Origin: Clostridiaceae bacterium
GTDB taxonomy: Bacteria; Bacillota; Clostridia; TANB77; CAG-508
Length of the DNA stretch: 64,000 nucleotides
NCBI GenBank assembly: GCA_021771025.1
Contig: JAETPW010000006.1
Coordinates: 1-64,000 of the forward strand
Reading direction: 5' to 3'
Shown here: piece after piece, positions 1-8,051 of the stretch
How positions within the stretch are numbered: the first letter of the stretch is position 1
How the letters are laid out: each line of letters starts with the position of its first letter
Notes under the pieces: generated by a model
Told to the model about the DNA's origin: nothing
What the model saw: only the letters and a program-made list of their open reading frames with translations
Database searches by the model: none
Translations under genes and position numbers: made by a program

Positions 1-265
1 TTAAACCTATTTATTAAATTAATTTATTGTTTTTTATACAGTAGTAAACTTTTTAAAATTCCAATCACTACTGTTATTAATCATGCTCTTTTTTAACTTT
101 TTATTTTTCACACTATCACCTCTTATTAGTATGAATCTTCCTCAAAAAATTATTCACGTTTGAAAAATTATCTTTTTGCTTTACTTCTGTGATATGATAA
201 ATAAAAAATGAACCAAAGGGCAAGATAAATTATCTAATCAATAAAAAGAATGGAGGTGCGTTCCT
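1..265. other. Intergenic start of window
   Basis: No gene or RNA is recognisable in this AT-rich stretch. The only clear signal is a strong Shine-Dalgarno sequence (GGAGGTG, about 252-258) just before the sigma factor gene. Confidence 0.5.
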
Positions 266-799
266 ATTTTAGAAATAGAGTTAGCCATAAAAGGAAATAA
301 AAAAGCCTATCAAAGGGTAATTGAAGAGAACAAAACGTATTTGTACCATATTGCTATTGCTATCGTAAATAATGATGAAGATGCAGGAGACGCCATTAGT
401 GAAACCATTATTAAAGCTTATGCTAATCTGAAAAAATTGAAAAATCCTGATTATTTTAAAACATGGATTACCCGAATTTTGATTAATGAATGTAGGAAGA
501 TTTTAAAGCAAAGAAGAAAGATTATTTCTCTTGAAGATTACCCAGAAAAGCAAAGAGAAGAGAGGCAAAATAAAGAAGAAATCAAAGAAGAAATTATGGA
601 TTTACAAATTGCCATTGAGCAGTTACCCAAGAGGCAAAAAGATGTTATTTTACTTTACTATTACGATGATTTGTCCATAGAAGAAATTGCTCTTATTTTA
701 GAAATACCAAAGGGAACGGTAAAATCTAGATTAAGCACAGCGAGAAACTTTTTATATGAAATCTTATCTAAGGAAGGGAGGGGAAAAAATGCAAGATAA
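266..799 (+). CDS. ECF-type RNA polymerase sigma factor
   Basis: Extracytoplasmic-function sigma-70 factor that directs core RNA polymerase to a small regulon. Sigma region 2 covers about residues 5-80 (DAGDAISETIIKAYANL) and region 4 about 118-170 (LPKRQKDVILLYYY, then a helix-turn-helix ending GTVKSRLSTAR). The usual ORF call begins at TTG 341, but the same frame is open upstream and encodes the typical ECF N-terminus (LEIELAIKGNKKAYQRVIEE). The only good ribosome binding site, GGAGG at 252-256, is correctly spaced for an ATT codon at 266. I infer initiation at ATT, giving 177 aa. The 3' end overlaps the anti-sigma gene by 11 bases, so the two are translationally coupled and form a regulatory pair. 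Confidence 0.85.
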   Translation: MLEIELAIKGNKKAYQRVIEENKTYLYHIAIAIVNNDEDAGDAISETIIKAYANLKKLKNPDYFKTWITRILINECRKILKQRRKIISLEDYPEKQREERQNKEEIKEEIMDLQIAIEQLPKRQKDVILLYYYDDLSIEEIALILEIPKGTVKSRLSTARNFLYEILSKEGRGKNAR

Positions 800-2453
800 C
801 CGAGATGAATTATTGCGAGAGCGAATAAAAGAAATGAATACTCTACCAGATTCTGTTAATCAAAAAATAGAAGATACTTTAGGGCAGTTGAGTAGAAAGG
901 GGGAATTTGCTATGAAACGAAGAAAAAAATGGGTACCAATAGCTGCTGCTGTTTTAATTACGTTATTCTTAGGAGGAAATGGTATTGCTTATGCCATGGG
1001 ACAGCCTAATTTGTTTTCTTTTGTCTTATCTAAATTTAATATTAGTAGCGAGTATGAGGAAGTTGCTAAAGAAGTTGGTGTAACGCAAGTAAGTGGAGGA
1101 GTAGAAATCACCGTGACTGATTTAGGGGTAGATCATAATCTGTTAATTATCGGTTACCAAATTAAGGGGAATTCGATTACTCAAAGTCCTTTCTTCTTAA
1201 CCGGTAGAAAGACGATTACAGACGAAAAGGGAAAAGAGATTGATATTAATTATCATTCTACTGGCAAAAAGCGAGGTAAACAGCAGATAGAAAAGATAGC
1301 TGAAAATGAATTTAGATTGTATGAGATTTATCCCTTAATGGCAACAGGGAAAAATAGCCAACTTACCCTATCGCTGGAAAAAGTTCAATTTTATACGCCA
1401 AATGAATATGGCGTTGAATATGGCGAGGAAATTTCTGGGAAATGGAATTTTTCTATCCCTGTTAGTTTAGAAAATACAGTTGAAGGCGTAGAATATCAGC
1501 CTAAAGAGGCAACTTTTGAATTATCTCCTAAGGAAAAAATTGTGTTTAACCGTATTCGTGTAAATCAAATAGGAACGATATTGGACATGACGGCTCATAC
1601 AGATCGAATTTTAACAATGCAAATCAAAAATCGCTCAGGAGAAATTTTGTTAGCTAAAGATGCTCAAGAAATTGTAAATGGGCAAAATAGTATCATGATG
1701 AAACGTATATCAGACGATAGCAATCTTTTGGTGGAAATTTATGTTTATGATACTGATCAAAAATTGAAAGAAGGTACGTTGGTTCTAGCAGGTAATGAAA
1801 AGAGAGAAAAAGAGCAAACTACCCAGAAACAAACGGCTACTTTAGGTTCGATGAAACTTACCTTTCCTAAGAAATGGGAAGTAAATAAAGAGCAAGAAAA
1901 TACTCTTTTACTGGTGATTTATCAGGAATATCAAAATAAGCAAAAAGAGTTTGATTCTTATGTGAAAATTCAGAAAGTTCAAAATAAAGAAAAGTTATCT
2001 TTATCAGAGATAAAAACAAAAGAAATACTTGCTGAAGAGATTGCTTACGATATTCGTTCAGAAAATTATTTTGCTTATGATTCGTTAAGAAAACAATATT
2101 CTATTATTGATGAAAAGGATTTTCCTAAGGAAAAAGGAAATAAATTTATGATGACAAAAGAAGAGATATACGAGATTTTGGAGGGGAAAAAAGAGGCTAT
2201 TCTTAAAGGAAATATTAAGGTGACGAAACAGGAGTTGGAAGACATTTTAGAGCCCGGATTTGAGGTTCAAGGTGAAGAGAATATGACTATATCTGGTAGA
2301 GACGCTTATCGACTTACCATTAGAACAGATGGTGGTACACAAGAAGTAGTTTTAATTGGTTCAGGTAACTATTACTATAAAATTACGTATCTTCCTACGA
2401 GTAAAGAAAAAGTACAGATTGAGAAGATGATTGAGCAAATTTCTTTTTCTTGA
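789..2453 (+). CDS. Membrane anti-sigma factor, DUF4179 type
   Basis: Probable anti-sigma factor that holds the upstream ECF sigma factor at the membrane. The start is the ATG at 789 (GGGAGGGG SD just upstream) rather than the in-frame codon at 756, giving 554 aa. A cytoplasmic N-terminus of about 48 residues should bind the sigma factor, one membrane helix follows (about 49-67, rich in A, V, L and I), and the remainder is an extracytoplasmic DUF4179-like beta-rich region. The last ~190 residues look like a separate globular sensor domain. No zinc-binding HxxxCxxC motif is seen, so it is not a classic ZAS anti-sigma factor. The signal sensed is unknown. Confidence 0.75.
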   Translation: MQDNRDELLRERIKEMNTLPDSVNQKIEDTLGQLSRKGEFAMKRRKKWVPIAAAVLITLFLGGNGIAYAMGQPNLFSFVLSKFNISSEYEEVAKEVGVTQVSGGVEITVTDLGVDHNLLIIGYQIKGNSITQSPFFLTGRKTITDEKGKEIDINYHSTGKKRGKQQIEKIAENEFRLYEIYPLMATGKNSQLTLSLEKVQFYTPNEYGVEYGEEISGKWNFSIPVSLENTVEGVEYQPKEATFELSPKEKIVFNRIRVNQIGTILDMTAHTDRILTMQIKNRSGEILLAKDAQEIVNGQNSIMMKRISDDSNLLVEIYVYDTDQKLKEGTLVLAGNEKREKEQTTQKQTATLGSMKLTFPKKWEVNKEQENTLLLVIYQEYQNKQKEFDSYVKIQKVQNKEKLSLSEIKTKEILAEEIAYDIRSENYFAYDSLRKQYSIIDEKDFPKEKGNKFMMTKEEIYEILEGKKEAILKGNIKVTKQELEDILEPGFEVQGEENMTISGRDAYRLTIRTDGGTQEVVLIGSGNYYYKITYLPTSKEKVQIEKMIEQISFS

Positions 2454-2575
2454 TTTAAAGTAGAACAGAGTATAAATACTACGTATATAATCAAGTTGTA
2501 CAGTTTTTGATTTGGTTAACTTATTTTCGTGTGAGTTAACCAAATGAATGTTATTTGGCTTTAGAAAACTGAATT

Positions 2576-2962
2576 TTAGTCTGCTTTGGGAATAGTTAAA
2601 ACTATATTTTCTAAATCTTTGCTGATTTCAGCAAACATGACTTTTCTTTGTGTGATTTTGGGATTTGGTTGAGAAATAAAAAACTGATTGATTGGTTGAT
2701 ATTTTTCTGGCACAGGGAATACTGTGATGAGTTTTTTGGTGTTTTTGGAGTAGATGTATACATTATTTTGGTATATTTTCACTTTTTTCTTTTTTCCTTC
2801 TGCTTTTGATCGTAGATAGTGAGATAGTGGAGGGATGAAGTTTTGAGCGGTATAACCATATTTTTTGGCTAAGTTAAATAAGGTGATTTTCCTTTGGTGA
2901 GAATGAATTCTCTCCCTCATTCTTATTTTGCCGTGTTGAGTTATTTGCGCCATTGTTATCAT
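2576..2962 (-). CDS. Hypothetical protein, 128 aa
   Basis: Family not recognised. It is a soluble, basic protein without signal peptide or membrane helix, rich in Lys and Arg in its first half. Two in-frame ATGs (2962 and 2953) are possible and the SD (AAGAAAAGAG) is weak. It converges with the anti-sigma gene. An inverted repeat with arms GGTTAACT/AGTTAACC (about 2514-2541) lies between them but has no clear T-tract. Codon use matches neighbouring genes, so it is probably real. Confidence 0.5.
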   Translation of the reverse strand: MITMAQITQHGKIRMRERIHSHQRKITLFNLAKKYGYTAQNFIPPLSHYLRSKAEGKKKKVKIYQNNVYIYSKNTKKLITVFPVPEKYQPINQFFISQPNPKITQRKVMFAEISKDLENIVLTIPKAD

Positions 2963-3174
2963 CTCTTTTCTTTTTGGTTACTTTTGGTAATAGATGATTT
3001 TAGTTTATCTGATTTATTGCTAAATGGCAATCTTGATATTTGGCTGTTTTGATAGATTATTTTGATCTTTTCTCTTTTTTTAACGGATATTCTTTTACTG
3101 TAGCTTTTTTTCTTTTTAATGAAAAAACACCATATAGAATTTTTATTCTACTTTGCGAGTAGTCTTTTTCCTAT

Positions 3175-3203
3175 TTGCTATTTGTCAGGCCTTGTATTAT
3201 AAT
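3175..3203 (+). promoter_or_regulatory. Sigma-A type promoter
   Basis: TTGCTA (3175-3180), a 17-base spacer and a perfect TATAAT (3198-3203) stand about 40 bases upstream of the gene at 3245. The preceding 200 bases hold nothing recognisable. Confidence 0.6.
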
Positions 3204-3244
3204 AGAGTAAAATATGTTGAAATAATAAGGTTATCAAGGAGGTA

Positions 3245-4042
3245 ATGATGAATAAAAAAGGAATAATTATAGTAACCATACTGATCATTTTAGTCGTTAT
3301 TTTTGGATTATGGATGAGTGGGATCATTCCAAAACAGATAGCAAGAATTGCTGCTACCAATTATTTAAAAAAGAATTTTCCTAAGAAACAGTATGAATAT
3401 GTAAATATAGAATGGAGTTCTAGCTTTGGGGAATACGTAATACAATTTAAAGATGAAAATGGTGAAATGGTTGGATTTTTAATGAATAACAAATATTTCC
3501 CTATTACTCCCGGACAAGGAACATTTGGACTAGAAGATAGTTATCGAGTAGAATATGAAGAAATAACAGATATCAACGACTTTTATCATCATAGTATTAC
3601 CAGTAAATACCAAGATTTAAGAACATTATCAGAAAATTATACTAAAGAACAAGCACAAAAGGATAATTGTTTTATTCTAGGTGCAATGGTTCATAATGAT
3701 TATTTATATCATGAATTTATGGATAAATACAATAAAAAAGAAAATGCTTTCATTCGAGTAGTACAATCAACAGTTGAAGGAGATATTTTTATCATAGATA
3801 TGCTATATGAAGCTAGAAATAATAAAATTCATTTAGTAAAGGATAATACAAGAGATAAATTCTCAGCACAGGAAGATAGAAGAATTACCTATAAAACTTA
3901 TGAAAAAACTGGAATATGGAGTTATCAAAATTCATCCTATTGGGTTTCTTATAATGGAGAATTGCCAGATGACTCAAAAGCAGAATATGCCATGAACTCT
4001 GGTGATTTATTTATCATTGCAACCATTAACTCAATTATTTGA
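3245..4042 (+). CDS. Membrane-anchored hypothetical protein
   Basis: 265 aa with one N-terminal membrane helix or uncleaved signal anchor (about residues 5-28) followed by an extracytoplasmic domain. AAGGAGGT lies immediately upstream; ATG 3245 and ATG 3248 are both possible, the second being slightly better spaced. The start of the external part (IPKQIARIAATNYLKKNFP...) recalls small Bacillus/Clostridium surface-anchored proteins such as the YfjL/DUF3139 group, but I cannot assign it. It is preceded by a consensus promoter and followed by the antisense-RNA promoter at 4051. Confidence 0.6.
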   Translation: MMNKKGIIIVTILIILVVIFGLWMSGIIPKQIARIAATNYLKKNFPKKQYEYVNIEWSSSFGEYVIQFKDENGEMVGFLMNNKYFPITPGQGTFGLEDSYRVEYEEITDINDFYHHSITSKYQDLRTLSENYTKEQAQKDNCFILGAMVHNDYLYHEFMDKYNKKENAFIRVVQSTVEGDIFIIDMLYEARNNKIHLVKDNTRDKFSAQEDRRITYKTYEKTGIWSYQNSSYWVSYNGELPDDSKAEYAMNSGDLFIIATINSII

Positions 4043-4050
4043 TTTTTCAT

Positions 4051-4168
4051 TTGACAAAATTGAATAATCTGTGTATAATAAAGATAGAAAATGAGAAACC
4101 ACAAACGTGGTTTGCCAGTGTAAACTTCAACACATCTACACCGCCAAGTGAACAGATGTGTTTTTTTA
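4051..4168 (+). ncRNA. Candidate antitoxin antisense RNA with its promoter
   Basis: A perfect sigma-A promoter, TTGACA (4051-4056), 17 bases, TATAAT (4074-4079), predicts a transcript starting near 4086. It ends at a terminator formed by AACACATCT/AGATGTGTT plus a T-tract (about 4132-4167). The ~80-nt RNA is convergent with the toxin peptide gene and overlaps the 3' end of its mRNA, as in RatA/TxpA and SR4/BsrG. The RNA contains CACATCT, complementary to AGATGTG in the toxin leader. No coding potential is apparent. Confidence 0.65.
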
Positions 4169-4172
4169 TTGG

Positions 4173-4295
4173 TTATTTTTGTTTGCTAATAATTACTACT
4201 AGTGCAATAATTAAGGCAAACGTAATGATAGTTACTCCAACTAACGCATAAAACAATATGTATATTGTTGCTATTAATGATTGTATTTCTATCAT
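4173..4295 (-). CDS. Small hydrophobic peptide, candidate type I toxin
   Basis: A 40-aa peptide beginning MIEIQSLIATIYILF and ending VIISKQK: one long membrane helix with a charged C-terminal tail, the shape of holin-like type I toxins. SD GGAGGTGAGG lies directly upstream. The SD sits in a hairpin (CCTCC-GATA-AGGAGG, 4304-4318) that would hide it from ribosomes, a known feature of such mRNAs. Its own promoter is at 4357-4385, and an antisense RNA promoter fires toward it from the other side. It is too short for ordinary gene callers. A harmless membrane peptide is the alternative. Confidence 0.65.
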   Translation of the reverse strand: MIEIQSLIATIYILFYALVGVTIITFALIIALVVIISKQK

Positions 4296-4356
4296 ACGCC
4301 TCACCTCCTTATCGGAGGCAAACCACATCTGTTTATTCTCATTTTCTATGGAATTT

Positions 4357-4385
4357 AGTATAGAATATTTTTACTTTTTTGTCTA
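4357..4385 (-). promoter_or_regulatory. Promoter of the small hydrophobic peptide
   Basis: On the minus strand TAGACA (4385-4380), a 17-base spacer and TATACT (4362-4357). The leader that follows (TAGAAAATGAGA...GTGGTTTGCC) closely resembles the first bases of the opposing antisense RNA, so the locus is bounded by inverted repeats of about 32 bases. Confidence 0.6.
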
Positions 4386-4503
4386 GCGAACAAAAACATT
4401 TTTTACAAATTTTCATATTTTTTCTGTGGATATATACATATTCTTTTTATTTCTTTGCTTTATATGATATTCATCTACTTGCATATAAATATTTTCCTTA
4501 TAA

Positions 4504-4556
4504 AAAAACCTCCTTATATTTATTATTTTAACTAAATATAAGGAGGTTTTTTTTTT
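4504..4556. terminator. Bidirectional intrinsic terminator
   Basis: Near-perfect stem of about 18 bp (AACCTCCTTATATTTA and its complement) flanked by A- and T-tracts, so it could work on both strands. It lies in the gap between the toxin locus and spo0A; the rest of that gap (4386-4503, 4557-4734) shows no gene. Confidence 0.75.
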
Positions 4557-4734
4557 CAGTTTTTCTCTTTTTTCATCACCAATAAATCTTTTAGTTTATT
4601 GCTATAGCCCAAAATTATCATTGCTATGCACATGAATTTTTTGTTATTCTATCACGCTTTTTATACAGTTTATGCAATAAGTGCAGATTTTTGTTTTTCA
4701 TTTAAGGTTACTCTGTCAAGTATTTCGTGATTTT

Positions 4735-5553
4735 CTATGCACTCTTTAATTCTAATCTTAACTTATCTGCTATCATCGCGATAAATTCTGAATTCGTTGG
4801 CTTTCCTTTGCTTGCAGAAATGGTATACCCAAAAATATTTTCCACTGCTTCTTGTTGCCCTCTTCCCCAAGCAACTTCAATCGCGTGACGAATAGCACGT
4901 TCTACACGGCTTGGTGTAGTGTTAAATTTATGGGCGATTTTAGGGTATAAACTTTTTGTAATTTGGTTAATTACATCAATATCATTAACCACCATGATGA
5001 TAGCTTCTCTTAAATATTGATATCCTTTTATATGTGCAGGTACTCCCACTTCATGAATAATATTAGTAACTAGTGCTTCTAAATTTTCTTCGCTTTTCTC
5101 TCCATCTTTTGGAATTTCTACGTATTGAAGTTTTGTCTCTCTTCCCATAAAACCATTTCCGCCTTGCGTTGGGCGGTAGTTTTTTAATTCTCTGATTCGT
5201 TTGATTAATAATTCAATATCAAAAGGCTTTACTACATAGTATTCTGCTCCTAAATTGATGGCTTTTTGCGTAATTTTATCTTGCCCAACAGCTGATAACA
5301 TAATACATATTGGTTTTTTAGCAATGCTTAATGCGTTTATTTTTTCTAATACTCCTATTCCGTCTAAATGTGGCATGATTACGTCTAATAAAGTAACATC
5401 TGGGGTAGTATTCGCGATCATGTCGATTGCTTCTGTTCCATCTTTCGCCATTCCGATCACTTCCATATCTTCTTGGCTTTCTAAATAATTGGCTAATGTT
5501 TGACTAAATTCTTGATTGTCGTCTGCGATTAATACACTAATTTTTTCTTTCAT
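4735..5553 (-). CDS. spo0A: Stage 0 sporulation response regulator Spo0A
   Basis: Master regulator of sporulation entry; when phosphorylated it binds 0A boxes. The start is the ATG at 5553 with AGGAGG just upstream (the frame is open further upstream but without an SD). 272 aa. The receiver domain covers residues 1-125, with the acidic pair DD near 11-12, the phosphoacceptor Asp in TLLDVIMP and the conserved Lys in YYVVKPFD. The C-terminal DNA-binding domain (about 160-270) has the highly conserved [24 protein letters not shown] recognition region, within the family's usual sequence. Unlike many clostridia, spoIVB is not its neighbour. It shows that the organism belongs to a spore-forming lineage. 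Confidence 0.97.
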   Translation of the reverse strand: MKEKISVLIADDNQEFSQTLANYLESQEDMEVIGMAKDGTEAIDMIANTTPDVTLLDVIMPHLDGIGVLEKINALSIAKKPICIMLSAVGQDKITQKAINLGAEYYVVKPFDIELLIKRIRELKNYRPTQGGNGFMGRETKLQYVEIPKDGEKSEENLEALVTNIIHEVGVPAHIKGYQYLREAIIMVVNDIDVINQITKSLYPKIAHKFNTTPSRVERAIRHAIEVAWGRGQQEAVENIFGYTISASKGKPTNSEFIAMIADKLRLELKSA

Positions 5554-5672
5554 GGTTTCCCTCCTAAAATTTTCTCTTGTAAATATTTTACAATTTGGAT
5601 TATATCCTTTTATTTGGGTGATCGCAAGATAATTGTAAATATTTTCCATTTATTTTTATCAAACGACCTTTT

Positions 5673-6305
5673 TCATATACTTTTTTCTATCATTTTTTTA
5701 GATATATTTTCTATTTTTTCAAGAATAACTTTTTTTGTTTCAAAATCCTCTAGTAATTTTGTTTTTTTGCCTTCTTCTAGTTCAATTTGGCAGTTTATTT
5801 CTTGTAAATATTGTGCAGATTGTATCATTATTTGGTTCTTTTGGCAGTAATATTTCCATTTTTCCCATTCAGGGTAACCTAATTTTACGGTCATTTCGTA
5901 TCCTGTAAGTATTTGGTTTTTTGATGCTAATTCAATAGCTTGTATTGCGGAGGTAGAATAGGCTCTCACTAATCCCCCTGTTCCTAACAAAATTCCCCCA
6001 AAATAGCGAGTAACAATAATGATTACATTTACTAATTGCTTATTTTGTAAAATAGCTAACATTGGACTTCCTGCTGTTCCTGATGGTTCTCCATCATCAC
6101 TTGATTTTTCCTTAATTTTCCCATGTTCGAGTACACGATAAGCCATACAATTGTGTTTGGCATCATGATACTTTTTCTTCATCTCTTGCCATTTTTCTTC
6201 TGCCTCTTCACCTGAGTTGATTTTTACTAAATGAGCAATAAATTTAGATTTCTTTTCTGTTATTTCTGTTTTTGTGTTTTCTTGAATGGTAATCCATTTT
6301 GACAT
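5673..6305 (-). CDS. YigZ/IMPACT family protein
   Basis: Conserved protein of the YigZ/IMPACT family, implicated in translation control by its eukaryotic relatives; the exact bacterial role is unsettled. 210 aa from ATG 6305 (SD AAAGGAAG). The family signature SDDGEPSGTAGSPML is present at about residues 62-76, followed by a glycine-rich TRYFGGILLGTGGLVRAYS. The C-terminal ~70 residues match the DUF1949 ferredoxin-like domain. The open frame runs upstream into a palindromic repeat (from 6313), which is not part of the gene. Confidence 0.9.
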   Translation of the reverse strand: MSKWITIQENTKTEITEKKSKFIAHLVKINSGEEAEEKWQEMKKKYHDAKHNCMAYRVLEHGKIKEKSSDDGEPSGTAGSPMLAILQNKQLVNVIIIVTRYFGGILLGTGGLVRAYSTSAIQAIELASKNQILTGYEMTVKLGYPEWEKWKYYCQKNQIMIQSAQYLQEINCQIELEEGKKTKLLEDFETKKVILEKIENISKKMIEKSI

Positions 6306-6312
6306 TGTTTTC

Positions 6313-6446
6313 TTCCTTTTCTTGTGTCCAATTGGGGACGGGTACATTTTGGACATTTTTTAACCTGTCCCTAAAACGATAATTTTTTCGTTTTAAGACC
6401 CGTCCCCAAAAAGATAATTTTTTCGTTTTGGGGACGGTTCTCAAAA
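6313..6446. repeat. Compound palindromic repeat, GGGGACGG family
   Basis: Contains GGGGACGG, GTCCCT, GTCCCC and GGGGACGG blocks separated by ACGATAATTTTTTCGTTTT-like palindromes, so several overlapping hairpins can form. It shares the GGGGACGG core with the repeats at 16874, 17839, 34566 and 51090. It fills the space between yigZ and the flavoprotein gene. Similar repeats in other Clostridia are often REP-like; no RAYT transposase is present here. Confidence 0.7.
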
Positions 6447-6452
6447 CGAAAA

Positions 6453-7736
6453 TTATGATTTTCCAGCTACATAGCCTGTGGAATAGGCTATCTGTAAGTT
6501 AAATCCTCCTGTATATGCGTCTACATCAATGATTTCTCCTGCAAAGTATAAGCCTTTTACTTTTTTGGATTCCATTGTTTTGGGATTGATTTCTTTGATG
6601 GATATTCCTCCACTGGTGATGATCGCCTCTTCGATTGGCCTGAATTTTTTTATGGTAAAGGTTAATGTTTTTAACGTTTTTACGAGATTTTTTCGTTCTT
6701 GTTTGGTGATTTCATTAACCTTTTTTTCAGGTGATATTTTGCTTCTTTGGATTACTATTGGTATTAGTTTTTGTGGTAATAGGCGATCTAAACTGTTTTT
6801 GAATTGTTTATTTTTTTCGCTTGAAAAGTCTCGCAGTATACGTTCTTCTAATTTTTCTGCTGATAGAGCGGGTTTTAGATCGATTTGTAACTTAATTTTT
6901 TTGTCCTGCATTTTTTGTTCAATAGCGGGTACTCTTACTAAGTGGGCTGATTCGCTTAAAATGATTGGGCCAGAAACACCAAAATGCGTAAAAATCATTT
7001 CCCCAAAGTCTTCGTCAATTTGTTTTTGCTTGGTTTCATCGATGAAGTGTACTTTTACGTTTTTAAGAGAAAGTCCTTGTAATTGTTTGATTGTTTCTTT
7101 TTCCTCTATTTCTAAGGGAACAAGTGATGGTTTAATAGCGGTAATGGTATGCCCTAATTTTTGGGCTAACTTATACCCATCTCCTGTGGAACCTGTTAAT
7201 GGATAACTTTTTCCTCCAGTGGCTAATATAATTTTATCTGCTTTTATTGTCTGTTTGTTGGTTTTTATTCCGATTACTGTTATTTCTCTATTGTCTTTTT
7301 CTTCTTTTCCTTTATTGTTTATTTTCTGAACTAAAATTTCTTCTACTGTTTCATTTTTTAGGCAACGTACTTTTAGTTCCTTTAATCGTTTTTCAAAACA
7401 AGTAAGTACATCTTGAGAGCGGTCTGTTACCGGAAATATACGATTTCCTCTTTCTTCTTTCACTCTTAATCCTTGTTTTTCAAGAAATTGTATGATATCT
7501 TGGTTAGTAAACTCTTGCAGAGCACTATAGAGAAACTTTCCATTTCCGGGAATGTTGTTTATCCATTCCTCTGTTGGTAAAGATGAAGTTATATTGCATC
7601 TTCCTTTTCCAGTAATTAGTAATTTTCTTCCCAATCGTTCTTTTTTTTCTATTAATATTACCTCATTTTGACGTTCAGCCGAGGTAATTGCTGCCATCAT
7701 TCCAGCAGGCCCTCCGCCTATGACGATTACTTTCAT
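6453..7736 (-). CDS. HI0933/YhiN-family FAD-dependent oxidoreductase
   Basis: Flavoprotein of the HI0933/YhiN family (often annotated aminoacetone oxidase-like); physiological substrate unknown. 427 aa. The dinucleotide-binding motif VIGGGPAGMMAA lies at residues 4-15, the FAD-contacting ITGKGRCNIT near 42-51, the family motif ATGGKSYPLTGSTGDGY near 172-188, and the C-terminal FAD site GLYFAGEIIDVDAYTGGFN near 394-412. A Lys/Glu/Asn-rich insertion occurs near residues 133-150. The ATG at 7736 lies downstream of a weak GAGAGGAG-like SD. Confidence 0.9.
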   Translation of the reverse strand: MKVIVIGGGPAGMMAAITSAERQNEVILIEKKERLGRKLLITGKGRCNITSSLPTEEWINNIPGNGKFLYSALQEFTNQDIIQFLEKQGLRVKEERGNRIFPVTDRSQDVLTCFEKRLKELKVRCLKNETVEEILVQKINNKGKEEKDNREITVIGIKTNKQTIKADKIILATGGKSYPLTGSTGDGYKLAQKLGHTITAIKPSLVPLEIEEKETIKQLQGLSLKNVKVHFIDETKQKQIDEDFGEMIFTHFGVSGPIILSESAHLVRVPAIEQKMQDKKIKLQIDLKPALSAEKLEERILRDFSSEKNKQFKNSLDRLLPQKLIPIVIQRSKISPEKKVNEITKQERKNLVKTLKTLTFTIKKFRPIEEAIITSGGISIKEINPKTMESKKVKGLYFAGEIIDVDAYTGGFNLQIAYSTGYVAGKS

Positions 7737-7766
7737 CTATTTTCTCTCCTCTTATTTTTTTGGACT

Positions 7767-8046
7767 AGGTTAGGGAAATTGAAGGGGAGCAAGGGTAGAG
7801 AAATTAGGGGAGCAGGGTAGGGAAATTAAGGGGACGCCCTTTTCTTCCCTATCCCCAATTTCCCTATTTTAGTCTAGAAAAGTAAACCATAAGCAAGAAA
7901 CTTAAAAATAGGGAAATTTTTGATAGGGAAGAAAAGGGCGTCCCCTTAATTTCCCTACCCTGCTCCCCTAATTTCTCTACTCTTGCTCCCCCCTAATTTT
8001 CCTACTCTTGCTTTCCCCTTAATTTTCCTACCCTTGCTTTCCTTAC
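7767..8046. repeat. Large inverted repeat, GGGACGCCC family
   Basis: Two long arms facing each other across about 50 bases. Each contains AGGGAAATTAAGGGGACGCCC followed by tandem 15-20-base units of the type GGGAGCAAGGGTAGAGAAATT. Together they could form an extended hairpin over almost the whole gap of 315 bases between the flavoprotein and the PLP enzyme. The same core occurs at 47980-48312 and 62732-62893. Confidence 0.8.
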
Positions 8047-8051
8047 CTACT

